DNA of 64,000 nucleotides. Source: Pisaster brevispinus (lineage: Eukaryota > Echinodermata > Asteroidea > Forcipulatida > Asteriidae). Numbering within the stretch: the first letter of the stretch is position 1; every line of letters begins with the position of its first letter. Positions 23,801 through 36,500 of the stretch are shown piece by piece. The translations under genes and the position numbers were made by a program. The notes under the pieces are model-generated. The model did no database searches. It was not told the DNA's origin and worked only from the letters and a program-made list of their open reading frames with translations. The stretch lies in NCBI GenBank assembly GCA_023634235.1, contig JAMKCF010000003.1:21112742-21176741 (forward strand), in the 5' to 3' direction.

Positions 23801-26800
23801 TTTCCAAAGTTTCATACAATGCCATTTCCTGCAATGCCAAAAAAATCAATCAATAAATAAACATATGTAGACATTTTACTTTGTAGTATTAATTAGAAAA
23901 TCAGGTAATCAAGTTTAGTTTTATGATTTGTAATATTTTTTTAATAATGAGTGAATCAGGAAAACCAAATATGTTTCAAAATCAAAATCAACCTTCCATT
24001 GGTGGGAAGTAGAATAAGATTTGTATGATTGTTAAGTGCTTAAATGAACATCAATGCAGACATATCTTGCTCCTTTTAAACTTTGCATTGAAAATGGAGG
24101 TATAGGTCTTTTTTGTTTTTGTTTTTGCCAAGTTTTCTGAGAAAAAATTGGGATTGAGCAAAAGGTTTGGAGTTCACTTTTATAAAGTGTTAATCAGTAA
24201 AAAAATATTGCTAAGCAAAAGTATTTGCAGGGCACTGGTGATAGTAATGTTAGCTTTATGGCAAGGGTTGCCATTCCTGCTTAAGAAAGGTGCTAAGCAT
24301 AATTGTATGTTGAACCCTCCCACTCTTGGTAAAATTTGTCCAGCAAGTTGACCAACCATTTGGAACAATTCAACTAAACGCGTTGTGTGTGTTGGAATAA
24401 CTGTGTACGTGACAGTATGCACAAACGTCAAGTGTGAATGCAATTTTGACCTTTCATGAACCGGAGGATGTGACAGGGATTGAGAATTTACAAAGATTTA
24501 CAGATTTTCCAACATTATTGCACTTTTTCACACAAAAAGGGCATTATGAATGGGAATAAAAGAGTGGTGACTCATTCTTAACTGGCCGTTTTAAAAACCA
24601 CACAGGGTCATAGCTGTGTGTTAAAATACCTCGCCTTCAGCTCGGTCCTTCAAAAGAATACTTTATGCACTGTGATGTTTTGTTTTACATTCTGTCTTAT
24701 CAACCAATTTATCAAGGTTTTCCACAGTCAAAATAAATTCTTTTTGTCTTAAAAGCTAGGTCTATCAAATCTGTGTCTTATATTGTGGTATTATGTTTCT
24801 GTCAACCATATCAGCAATGGTGTAATTGGAGAGAGAGACGTATTAAATATGTCATCAAATAAATATTTGTAAACAGTCAAACTAATTTTGACAGCTGGCA
24901 TAATTTTTACTTCACTCGTATAATCTGTTTGCAATTTGTTTCAAAAGATAAACTGATGCTGAGTTCACTTTAGAAAAACACTGGTGGTGGATAATGTAGT
25001 TTAGAATTCAATTTAACAATGATTATTATTTTTATTTTTATTTGTTTTAATTTCTTTTTGTTCATGTGGTTTTTGAACAATTGTTTTATGAGATATAGTT
25101 TTGTCGATTTTATATGTATAATTGCGGGCTGGAAACACAGACAAATGGTCCAAATTGAAAAAAATATGATAAAATAAAATCTAACTTAAAAAGTCTAACT
25201 TGGAATATCTTGATGTATTTTGTTCTTTATTCATCAGTTCTTCTGTTTTTAAGGCACATGGCCAAGTCCTGTATCTACTTTGTGTGACCCAGCATGTAAT
25301 AAAATGAACTAAACCTGTGAAAATTTAAGCTCATTCGGTCAGCGGAGTCACAAGAAATTAGTAAAAAAACATCGTCTCTGTTGTGTGTAAATCTGTGAAA
25401 ACTGATATTCCAATCTTACCAATGTTGTGCACACTATTTGCACTAAAGTTTGTGTTGACGTGAAAGCTATGGTGGTTTTGAAAAGAAATGATTGTGTCAC
25501 AACTTGACATTATGATCTGTGTAGACCATTGGTCTTGAGTGGGTGCCGCCACTCGCAAGACTGGGGGGAAAGGGTAAGCTACGAAGACTTAATGAAGAAA
25601 AAAGAGAAGGGCAAGATATAATACAAGAAATGGAATAAAATGGCGATAAGGATTCATAAGTTGACACCCTGTAGACCTACAATCTCGTTGGACCCCTGCG
25701 CCCCAAACCCTGTGCAATGCGCGGGGGAGCAGGGGGGCGGGGGAGCAGGGGGGCGGGGGAGGGTACATCATGTGGTCCAAGCATTTTGGCCAGGATTGTG
25801 AACATGTATCGGAGGGAGAGGCTGACAAAGGTGGATGGATAGACTGGTCCCGTCTTTATCTGATGCTTGTTGATGGATGCCATTCAGAGAACATGGTAGA
25901 GTTTTTGGAGGACAGCACAGAATGGAGTGAAATTGGAAACTGATCAAGAGGCCTTTCTCTTGCAGTGGAGTGAAATGGGCTGGACAGACAGACAGGCATG
26001 TTTTGTACAGTTTTCTTTCAACACCCCATTTTGTGTGGAACCTCAGTTTAAAACCATATGAGCAAACAATGCAGTCAGTGGTTTACATGTAGCTTTCTGT
26101 AAGCACTAAACTAGCCAGCCCGACCATTCGACATAGTTTTGACTGGTCCTCGGAAGTTATAACTGGCGTTTGACCAGCAGACCACTGTGAAGGGAGAACA
26201 CTGCTATGTACCATTTCTTGTTTAATTACTTGGATGCATAATGCTTTAGCATCTTGTACAGGCATTACGTCAGCAACTGGCCAGCACCTCTATAACAGGA
26301 ACGTTGTTATAAGAGGACACAAAACAAATAACACAAAACAGAAATGAGATTCAGGACTTTCGAATGTATTCTTTATAAACAGAACATCTTTATCACAGTT
26401 CACTTTATAACAAGAGTTGACTGGTACATGTATTTGTTTCAACATCATCGTTCAAATATGCCTTACCAGTCTCGAGACCAAAACATATGCATTTACAGAC
26501 ATGCCAGAGAAGTACCTATATGAAAAAGACTCTACCTCAGGCTTTTGAACAAACAAACAAACAAACACCCCAACAAACAAACGAAAAACTGATCTAAAAT
26601 TGACACAGAGTGTAAAGTGAACACTTAAGTTTTTAATTTGGTTCTTTGACAACTTTTTGTTGGTAATCTTAATCTGCTAAGCATAACTTTTTTGTGCTTA
26701 CGTTTACTTGTTGTGCTTAGGAGGCTCTATGAAACTGGGCTCAGAACCGAATTGCGTCTTTAAAACTTTAAGATAAAATACAGATAAATCAACAGAGATC

Positions 26801-27560
26801 TTATTTTTACTTTTTGTTAAGCAAAATATAATTATCAAAATTTTCATAAATATCACCACAATCATCGTTCATACTTCCTCTTATGAGATTCAATAATTTA
26901 GTGAAAATTAAGCATCATTTGTGTTTTGTTTTAAACTAAATAATTAGTTTTTTATAATTTCAAGAGTGATTGGCAATGAATAACGATGATGGGGTCCAAT
27001 TTTAACCGCATTACCCTGGAGTGATTTACTCTTGGACTTTGGTGGTATGCCTGATCCCATGTATTTTAAGCGTAATCACTTTTACTAGTGTAGTCCTCAG
27101 TCCAACACCATTCAGTAACTCAACACCCAACCTGTTGGACTCCGATTATAGTAATAATAATAAAACTAATAATAATAATGGAAACATTTAAAACAATGGA
27201 AACATTTAAAGCGCCGGTAACCAGCAAGCGAAAAAAAAGGGGAAAAAAAAGGAAAGTATGGCAAAGTATATACCATTAATGAATACCTTGGAGAGTTTAT
27301 GCACTTTTATTAGTCAGACTGGTTACCTAAGGGTGTATTTAAATGTGGTGTATAGTTCTAGTTTTTTTTTTTTGGGGGGGGGGGGTTGTCAAGGAGAAAT
27401 GTAAAAACACTTTTTTTTCCCTTCCCTTACTAAAATAACAACATATGAACTGTGGCAACTTGTAAACTTGCAGATAAAAGCCACAATTTGTTGTGATGGA
27501 GATTTCAGTTTAAAAAACTATTTAAAAAAAAAAGCAGCATGGACGAATCTTGGCAGGCAT
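20800..27560. other. Intergenic, AT-rich, no gene seen
   Basis: About 6.7 kb lies between the tail-to-tail ends of POR and the unrecognised minus-strand gene. I found no frame with domain-like composition and no chain of phase-compatible exons on either strand. It holds fold-back repeat fragments (22480-22535, 26660-26744), an (AAT)n tract near 27155-27180, poly-G near 27373-27387, and repeat sequence at about 26990-27150 related to 59720-59900. Part may be long 3' UTR of either neighbour: TTTATT at 27306-27311 reads AATAAA on the minus strand, 250 nt past the stop codon of that gene. Confidence 0.5.
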
Positions 27561-30500
27561 TCACTTCTTGGCCCCAACAGACTTTCTGCTCACCTTGGTG
27601 GCTGCAAGGAGAAAAGAAAGAGAAAACAAAACTAACCATTTTGTCATTAAGACTGATTCAAGGGAATCTTGGTTTTTGGAGAGTCAATTAATTTCCCTCT
27701 TCAATAAACACATCATAAAACCAACCTGTGAAAATATAGTCAAATTTGATGTTAACATTTGAGTGAAAACTAAAAAAGGTTTACGTTTTGTTCAAGGAAT
27801 TTTGTATTTGTTCCTATTTGGCTTGTTAAGAATGCGGCAACTGAAATAAGCAACAGTGATCTGTGCGCTGTTCAAATATTATTTTAAGTGGCCTTTCGTG
27901 ACCAAGCGGTCAAGCGCATCGGACTCAAGCTCTGGTGCTTCTGATTAGCAGAGTGTGGGTTCAAGTCCCGATCTTGACACTTTAGCAAGACACTTAACCA
28001 ATTGCATTGTCCTTCAGATGGAACGGTAAGCTGTGGGTCCCATGAGATGTGTAATGCACAAAAAGGAACCCAGTGACACTTAATCGCAAAGAGGAGGGGT
28101 TTGCCCCGTTGTTTCTGGCAGTGGCTGCTGAATGCGCTGCAACACCTTGTAAAATAATTTTTTAAAACCTGTCTAAAATGTGTATCTTTGTTCAAGCGCC
28201 TTGAGCAACTTATTGGTAGATATAAGTGTTATTTAACTCAGGTATTATTATTAATATTTCCTTGACTTTGACAGTATTTTAGACAGAAATATTTTTCTGG
28301 AGGAATGGTACTGTACGAAAGTTATAATCAGTGAGCTGTCACATTGAAACAAATCATTTGTTTACATTAGGTAATTACCAATCCTTTAGTTGAGCTTTTA
28401 ACTTCTTAAAAACCAATATCAGTGTCTCTTTCGAAGCTAAATCCCTAAATTTTGCACTTAGTGCAATTCTGTGTTATGAAAGCGGCTTTTGCTCTTGTGA
28501 ATGTAGGGAGTTTTTTGTTTTTCGCTTGCCTCGTCTCCTGCATCTTCTGTGAAAGGTCAAAGGGCAAAAACTATGATATATTTCTGACTTACGTGTTTTG
28601 GACGTCTTAGATGCTGGGAGAGAGGCTCTTCTCTTGACGGTGGCCTTGGTTGCGCCTGCACCAGCTGACCTGGAAACAAAGGGGAAGATGGCAGGGTGAT
28701 AAGTTAGCATCTGAGGGGTGGGGAAAAGTGACAGAATAAAAAAGCAAGCCACGCCTAGCCACATCTGGGTGTATAGTAATCTGTACCACTCTTGACAGCT
28801 TCAGAGCTTCCCAGAATCCTTCCACAGGAAGATTATCATACCTGCTTTCTGGAGCACAGCTTTCTGTTTTCGGTGCCTTCTTGAGCTTTGAGGCCGATTT
28901 CTGCTGGGGCGAGGCCGATTTCTGCTGGGGCGAGGCCGATTTCTGCTTGGGCGAGGCCGATTTCTGCTGGGGCGAGGCCGATTTCTCCTGGGGCGAGGCC
29001 GATTTCTCCTGGCATGTTGAGCAGCTGGATTTAACCGGTGTCCTCTTGCTTTGCATCACCAGGGTTTGAGGCGTCTTTGCTAAACTTGTCTGTTTTGAGG
29101 TGTTGCTGCCCTGTCCAGATTCTACGCTTCCCTGAGGAATTCAAAACGAACAGATATTAATTTATTTGCAATGTGAAAAAAAAAGTTCCAGAAATGACAC
29201 TCTCCGATCTATCCTTCAATTGAAATGGAAATAGCATTCACATCCCAAATCCTCCTTCTTTGCTTGAATTTAATGACTTTGGTACCTTTATCTCGAGGTT
29301 AGCAACTCTTTGCTTTTTTGGCCAAGCAATCTTATAGTATCACGAGTCCAGGTGCTGAGACACCTTAGACAATGTTGATTTGGGACAGTGCCTAATTAGA
29401 ACACCTAGGTCGTTAGGGTTAATTGACCAATTTCAACTTATCTTGTGGATTCTATTTAAGGTATTCCCATCAATTGTAAATATTATCCGGTGTGGCGGGA
29501 GATTCTGCCCCTCCCCCAACCCCCACGGCGAATTGTGTAGAAATTTGGTCTGAGAGCGCTCTCTTTTGAATCAGTTTCGTTAGAGTTGGTTGACCATTTG
29601 AAATCATTCAACTGCATGGGTTGTGTACAACTGTGTGCGGAAATGTTTACATGCGTGTACATGTGCTGTGTAGTGTGTAGATGCATTCATCACATGATAT
29701 CATATTGATGGCTGGCATAGCTGTATCTTTTATTTATAACTACATAGGATGAAATTGACTGGTCAGCAAGTGGGCGGGCTAAATTAAAATAATTCAAAAA
29801 AATATTTTGTGACTAATCTTTCTGACTGGCACACCCCCTCAACAAAGAAATTGGGATAGGGAAACTGTAAACATAGGGCTAGATAGCTCAGTTAGAAGAG
29901 CACCGGCACGCTAGTCTGGAGGTCGTTGGTTCAAATCCTACTCTGGTTAATTTTTCTTTGTTCAAACCCAAATTATTTAAAGTTTACCTAGTCAGTTTCC
30001 CGTGTAGTTTATTACTTGATGAAACAAATATCTTCAAGATTCCTTTTTTTGTATGAATCTTTAGTTGCCTGCCTTACCTGGGATGACTCTGACATTGGCT
30101 GGATATCCACCACCTGCTTCTTGCCACTGCGGTCCTGGGTCAACGTGTCTGCGGCGAACACCTCCCCAAGATCCTTGGGCCTCAGCCTAGCCCTCTTGGG
30201 CGGGGTTTGCGACAGCGGAGCAGGCACTGACCCTGAATCCGTCTGGCTATCGGAAGAGATACCAGCCAGCATGCGGTACGTGTCGCCAAATGTCGCCACT
30301 CTTTTTACCTTGGATGGGCTCAACGGTGATACCCCCTGCTGTTTCTCGGCGGACCTGCCAGTAGCCTTGTCTGCCGGGGTGGAGGCTTCTCCAGCCCGCT
30401 TGAACAGCTGCCTCGGAGTGTCACTAGCTGCCGTCTTGCTTTTTACACCACCTGTGATGGTTAGAGCCTTCCGCTTGGACATGCTGAGCTTGGACGCCGA

Positions 30501-33500
30501 TGATCTGGTGGTCGGTTGTGCCTTGAGGTCCGAGGGCGAAGTGACACATTCGGCTCTGATACGCCTGATGCCCTCCGAGACTGCATCTTCAATCACGGAA
30601 GTATTCATCTCTGATTGGCTCACATCTGCTTTATTTAATGAAACAACAGGGGAGAGAAACAGTGCTGGGTCTACTTCCCCTTCGCTGGAGGAGCTAATCG
30701 GTTTGGTGCCACCTTTTATTTGTTTATCAGATCGCAACTTTCTCTCTCTGGCAGGACTCCTAAGCCGTTTACCCTTGGCACTCTGAGATACTGCTTTGTC
30801 CGGTAAAGTCTTTTCAAAGTTGATTCTGTTGCCTTGTAACACCTTCAAGCTTTTCATCCGTCTTGGAGTGACTCTCGTATCTTTATCGTTCTTCTCATCC
30901 TGTCCAGAATCACATGAATCTGGTACGACTTCAACATCCTCCAAGTCCACTTTGTCCGGGGACTTCTTGAAATCGTTCCCTTGTCCTTCACTGACATGCC
31001 TGACAGGGGAGAAGAATCTCAGGAGGCTGGACTGACCTTGGCCAGCAGTCCCAGCATCCATTGATCTAAGATGCATTTGCTGGTTACTCTTGGCTGTCTC
31101 ATCCGGAGACTGCTCTTGCTTCTTGGCAGTATCCTTGGCGCCCCCTTGAGACTTCTTTGGACTCGGAATGCTTGGCTTAGTTGAGGACTCCTTGGAGGAT
31201 TGCTCCGACTTGAACGTATCACCATCCTCATTCCTGCCGTCTGCTTCATCCCAACTATTTTCATCGTCACCGTCTTCTTCTACATCTTCAATGTCTTCCT
31301 CCTCAGCATCCTCTCTCTCCTCCTCTGCCTCATCCACTTGGTCCTTGTTTTTGTCACCACCAGAACGACTGCCCTTCCATTTAAAAGTAATCTCTTCATC
31401 AACGTCTATAACAATGGACTCTTTGGTGGTGTCCAAGTTATCCTTGGCTGTAGTAAAGCTCTCTTTGTCTGAGTCTACCTGCAATTCTGGTTCAACGAGG
31501 ACAACGTCACTGTCTCCTCCACCCCTTGAACTTTTCCCTTTTGCGTTTCTCGCTGAGCTATTTTGGCTGCTTCCAGAATCCCTCCTAGGGACTTTCCTTG
31601 ATGATTGACTTGGTAGCGTCTTCTTATCCTTGGTGGCCATCATTGAGTTGTACCTTTGCTCTTCAAGACTCGTGGTTTCCGATAGCCTTGGATCAAGTCC
31701 GGCGCTGGTGTCCATGTCTATTATCTCAAGGTCACTGTCGTCATCTTGGGATTTTGTAGACCCTCGAGATTGATTCCTCTGTGACAGACCTGCCCCTCCT
31801 CTTGTTTTGTGGAAATCCACATCTGAGCCGTCACTATCACCGTCGCTTGACGACTGTTAAACATAAACAAGGGGAAAAAAGTTAATGCTTGCATCGATTC
31901 TTCACTTCAAAATGATTCTTTACTTGTAAGTTTTTGCTCCTTTCCAGCGCCTTGCATCCCTTGGAACTTTTTTTATAAATTCAGTTCAAGGTGTTTGATC
32001 CTATCATCAGATCTAAACTCATTTCTTTTCCTTTTTCACAAATAACTGATGATCTTAATACTCTAGGTTTCAGTAAAACCTATAACTTCAAGGAAATGGT
32101 TCACAGTGCTATCGTACCTCTTTATCGAAGTCATCCAAGAGTGTACCCAGGTGGCTGTGCAATGCATCCACTGATTCTGCATCCGACTGTAACAAGACAT
32201 CAACAAATAGTACAAAATGTCAGATTTTATTTGAAAATGAGAAAAACAAGACAAAAATATAAATGAACAACTGTTAATGACCTGATGTTTCGACCCTTTC
32301 TCAAATGCTAATCCCCCCAAAAAGAAAAAATAATAAAATAAACAAACCCTCAAATCATTTGAAACTGATTAATAACAGTTTACTTTTGCATGAATTCAAA
32401 TTATGACACACGAAAACATTTTCCTCCGTTTTTATTCAACAGCTTGTCAAATTCCGACTTTCAACACAATCAAGACAAAGCCAAAAACACCCCACCTCGA
32501 TCGAGTAAAAAAAAAGGCCTTTGGAGCAAGGGCTTATTAATGTCAAGCTGCAACTTCCCACAAACCCAGACTTACATCCACTTGTCTTGCCAAATCCTCA
32601 TCTCGGTTCGTATCGGTGAAGAACAACGCCCCCGCTGGTTCTTCTTTGCCTTCGGGCGGGGCATCATCTTGGCTGGTCTCATATGACAGTGACTGACTCT
32701 CGTTTTCTGCGTCGGATGCAATCTATCATCAAGTAAAAATCCATTTAAATCAATTTGGTTAGCGGCTTTGTTCTATTGAGTGGCCAACAGATAAAATTTG
32801 TCTGCTTTAGGGACAATCTAAGTAAGTTTTTAATTCAGTTGTTGATTGCTGAGATTGAGGGAAAAATGAAACTGAATGAGAAAACTATATGGGTTTTGTA
32901 GCATTGCATGGTGAGGTATCAATGTACATGTATATTCAGCTTGCTGAGTAGATTTGTTCTTGGAGAACTTGTATTGCTATTTATTCTACTGCTGCAGAGT
33001 ATATTTCAGGATTCAAAAGACTACTTAGTTTTGAAAAGAACTGTCCTGCTTATTAATAACTACCTGGGCGGGAGGTAGAAAATCAGCCGGGACTACTACT
33101 TTCCCTTAGTGGATCGAGGGGACTCGAGGGCAAGGTTTTTGACCTGAATTGACATTTCCCAATGTTTCCCAAGTTTAAAATAGTATCTATGTTTCTAAAA
33201 CAAAATCAAATTTCTGTTTCATACTATTTTTTCCAGACACTTTTACCAGAAAAAAATTGTGTCAAAAAGTCAACAATCTTAGTCATGCCTGGATATACGA
33301 TGATTATTATACAGAAATGAATGGTCTCTAAAGGATTAGAGACTTTGGCAAAGTCGGCGGTGTTTACTACCCCCGATCATAACCGACCGGCCACTTGGCT
33401 GAACTCACATCTAGTAACGAATCCATGTACTCTCTCGTAACTCGCTTGATAAGATGTTCCACGACGGGTACCTGTCTATTCTTGACTGGTTCCGGCAGGC

Positions 33501-36500
33501 TTCTGTAGATATTGGGGGCGGTGCTGAACATCCACTGGAGAAATTCCTCAGATGGTTCTGCCGTCATAGCGACCTAAATGTGTAATGTTTATTTCAAGAT
33601 AACGCATATTACCATTTCGTGTATAACACACAATTAGTGCTTTTCCATTTTTTTTCCCCACTACAGAGAGTTTTACAACAGGTACGCAGAGCGCTGCGTT
33701 TGAATTATGAGACCAATTTATATAAAACCTTGTAAGGGTTTTGTAAGTTGATGCAGCACAATCTGCAGCCAACCGTTCCAGAAAACACCGGGACCATCAA
33801 CTTCTCTTAACAATACGCGTACTGGGTTCCTTTACTTGCATGACACAACACACAGGACCTACGACTTAACGTCTCATCAAGAGGACGGACTAATTGTGGT
33901 TATTAAGTATCTTGCTCAAGGATACAAGTGCCAAGACTGGGACCCGCACCCACACCCTGACAATGCCATACCTTGAGTCCGGTGCACCAGACTGCTCGGC
34001 CACGACACTATCACAGTCAAGGTCATTGTAATTTGTAAACGGTCAGTTCTCTTGTTTCTTCTGGGTTTTGGAAGTTTTTTTGGATTTTGTTGTCGATGGA
34101 GGCAGAAATTACTTACGCTGATGATGTCATCCAACAGTTCCTTCTCTTGATTTTTGAGGACCTCCTGGCTGAACCTGACCGCATACAGGTACTTGATCAA
34201 CAGTTCGTTGGTCATCTCAGATGGTACCCTGCTCAACATGTGTCTAGGCAAAGATTAGTTGAATCATTTTTATTCCCATTGTCAAAAAGCATTCTGAATT
34301 GACAATCTGCAAGTCATATCTTTCAAAAATATATTTGACGGGAAGACAAATTGTTTCTACATCAGCGCTTTGGATAAAATTGAAAATACATTGATGTCAT
34401 CTGGTGCTTCTCACTTTCTTATCCATTTTTACATTGGGGAGAGAACAGATTGGTCTGTTCGTTTCTGTTCCTGCCTTTCACCTCTGTGGACACCAGTTCG
34501 AATCCCAACCAGTAGCCTTGCATGTGGATTGGGTCTTCAGCCCCTCCCCGATTCAGTTTTCCTCCCACATCTAAAACCAACGTTTCTTCATCATCTGCTC
34601 TTCACAGCTATCTTAGGCCTACGGGTAGGCCTTTATATTTCATGGAGGAAACAAAGACAATTGCCTCCAGCCCCTTGTCATTGCCATGGTGCCCCTTGAA
34701 ATGCTCCAATCCAAACTTACATTTCTCTCATAGATTTGCCCTTTACTTAGGAAAACTAACTTGCCCTTACTAGAAAAGTGAAGTATTGGGCTTTTGCGGG
34801 TTACAGTGTGAGGAAATTGCCTTGGTTTATTACCAGAAAGATAAACAAATAGTTACAACAATTATAATTGTAACAACTAGGTTACGAGTGGCAAAATAGC
34901 CCAATCCCTTCCAGGTATGACAATCAGTACCCATTATTACACATAGGGAACAAGACTAAAAGCAACCAAGAAACACCCACACTTGGGATCATTCCGTTAT
35001 GTCTACTTACTTGTAGATGGGAACCATGAACTGGCAATCCTCGGTTGTTGGTGATGTCACCTGTAGGAGGAGATTCAGTTGATGCACCGGGGTGTGGCCC
35101 ACAAAGAGCAGGATCTTCGAGAGGGTGTGTCTTCCAGCTGCCACGCCTTTATCGTCACTGTGTCTGTGGATGATTTTTTAAAAAGAAACTTCAGTTAATG
35201 GAATTATTTCATTTGTATTAAACACTTTCAATATGATTAATCCGGCGCCATCTTTGTAATGTATCTTGTGTGCTGCAGCAGATATGTATACCGGTTTTCA
35301 CTGTACCTAAATGGTACCCGACTATTTACCCTTCCACCCTCAGTTTGGTTACAATATGTGAATGGGAGAGAACCAAGATGGCTGCCAACTTATTAAAGTT
35401 TGTGAATATGACTAAACTTTCTTCACCAAGAGAAATAGCACCAATATTTTTTGTTGCGGCCCGAGCCAACAAAGACCCACTTGTCCGTGGCCGACCTCAA
35501 TCTTCCACTAACCTTCCCTCTTATGTCACTCCCCACCCAAAATGTTTGGAAATTATATTATTGGCATGCCAGGCCCAGTGATAAGAAATTCTTACTTGGG
35601 CGTAAAGTCCTCAATCCTTTGTAATCAGACAACTTTCCGAAGAGGATTTTGGAGGATTTGGGTTAAGCTTCTAACCTCCTTTACCCCGAGTATGGGTAAC
35701 AAAAACCTGGCTCAACAAAAACAGTGAAAAATCAATGGCATTGCTTTTCTGCCACATTTTCCGCGTTCACATTTTTCCAAATGTTCTGAAATGACATAAA
35801 AATAAATTTCCTCAATTCACCTTCTCTGGAAAACTGACAAGGGAGTGCTTTGCATAAAAAAAATTATTTCCCGGAGACACCAAGAACAAAGAAGAAAAAT
35901 GCAGCATTTACCTTGATAAGATGATGCTGAGATCCACGTAGATGGACAACATGGCCGCTGCCAAGTCCTCAAAGTTGCTCAAGGGATGAGACTGTAACGC
36001 AAATGAGAAATACCAACTGTTTTTGTGACAGTCACGTAACACTTTTGTAACCACTTAACGCTTAGAGTCGTGTATATAAGCCAAACTTTTAAGAACACAC
36101 AAACGGAAGTCGGATAAATCTGTTTAAAAACACTGTCCGGGGAGAGATGTAAGCATGCCCAGACATTCCATTGTGTAGCGTGCACAGTGCATGTTTTCAC
36201 TGTGTTACGCTTTGTTAGCCCCCGTAACAGAGAGGGCCAAAGGGTACTGGAATTCATACTCTGAATTCTCCCTTATTCGGGGGACTATTGTGTCACCCAA
36301 AATTCCAAACCTTTGTACTTTTGTTGGACTAATCAGGAATATGAGAAAACGATAGGCTGACACAACTGTTTAACATTGTATTCGGCATATTAGGCAAGTC
36401 CGAGACTTCACCATACCATAGCCGACATGGCTTACAGCCAAGGGTTCGGCCATTTTATTCCGTATTTTCTTGAAAGAGGACAAAAACTCCAGGTGCATTT

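Noticed and set aside
20800..27560. Additional small genes from isolated frames of 60-90 codons
   Set aside because: None shows conserved motifs, coding bias or compatible splice partners; such lengths are expected by chance.
28889..29011. CRISPR-like array
   Set aside because: The repeats are contiguous 21-bp coding units without spacers, in a eukaryotic gene.
29876..29950. tRNA gene
   Set aside because: A and B boxes are present, but the flanks are shared with several copies, the anticodon arm is poor and the acceptor stem imperfect. A SINE-type repeat fits better.
30016..30786. Plus-strand frame of 256 codons
   Set aside because: It is antisense to the large exon of the unrecognised gene, which has continuous splice-compatible coding on the minus strand.
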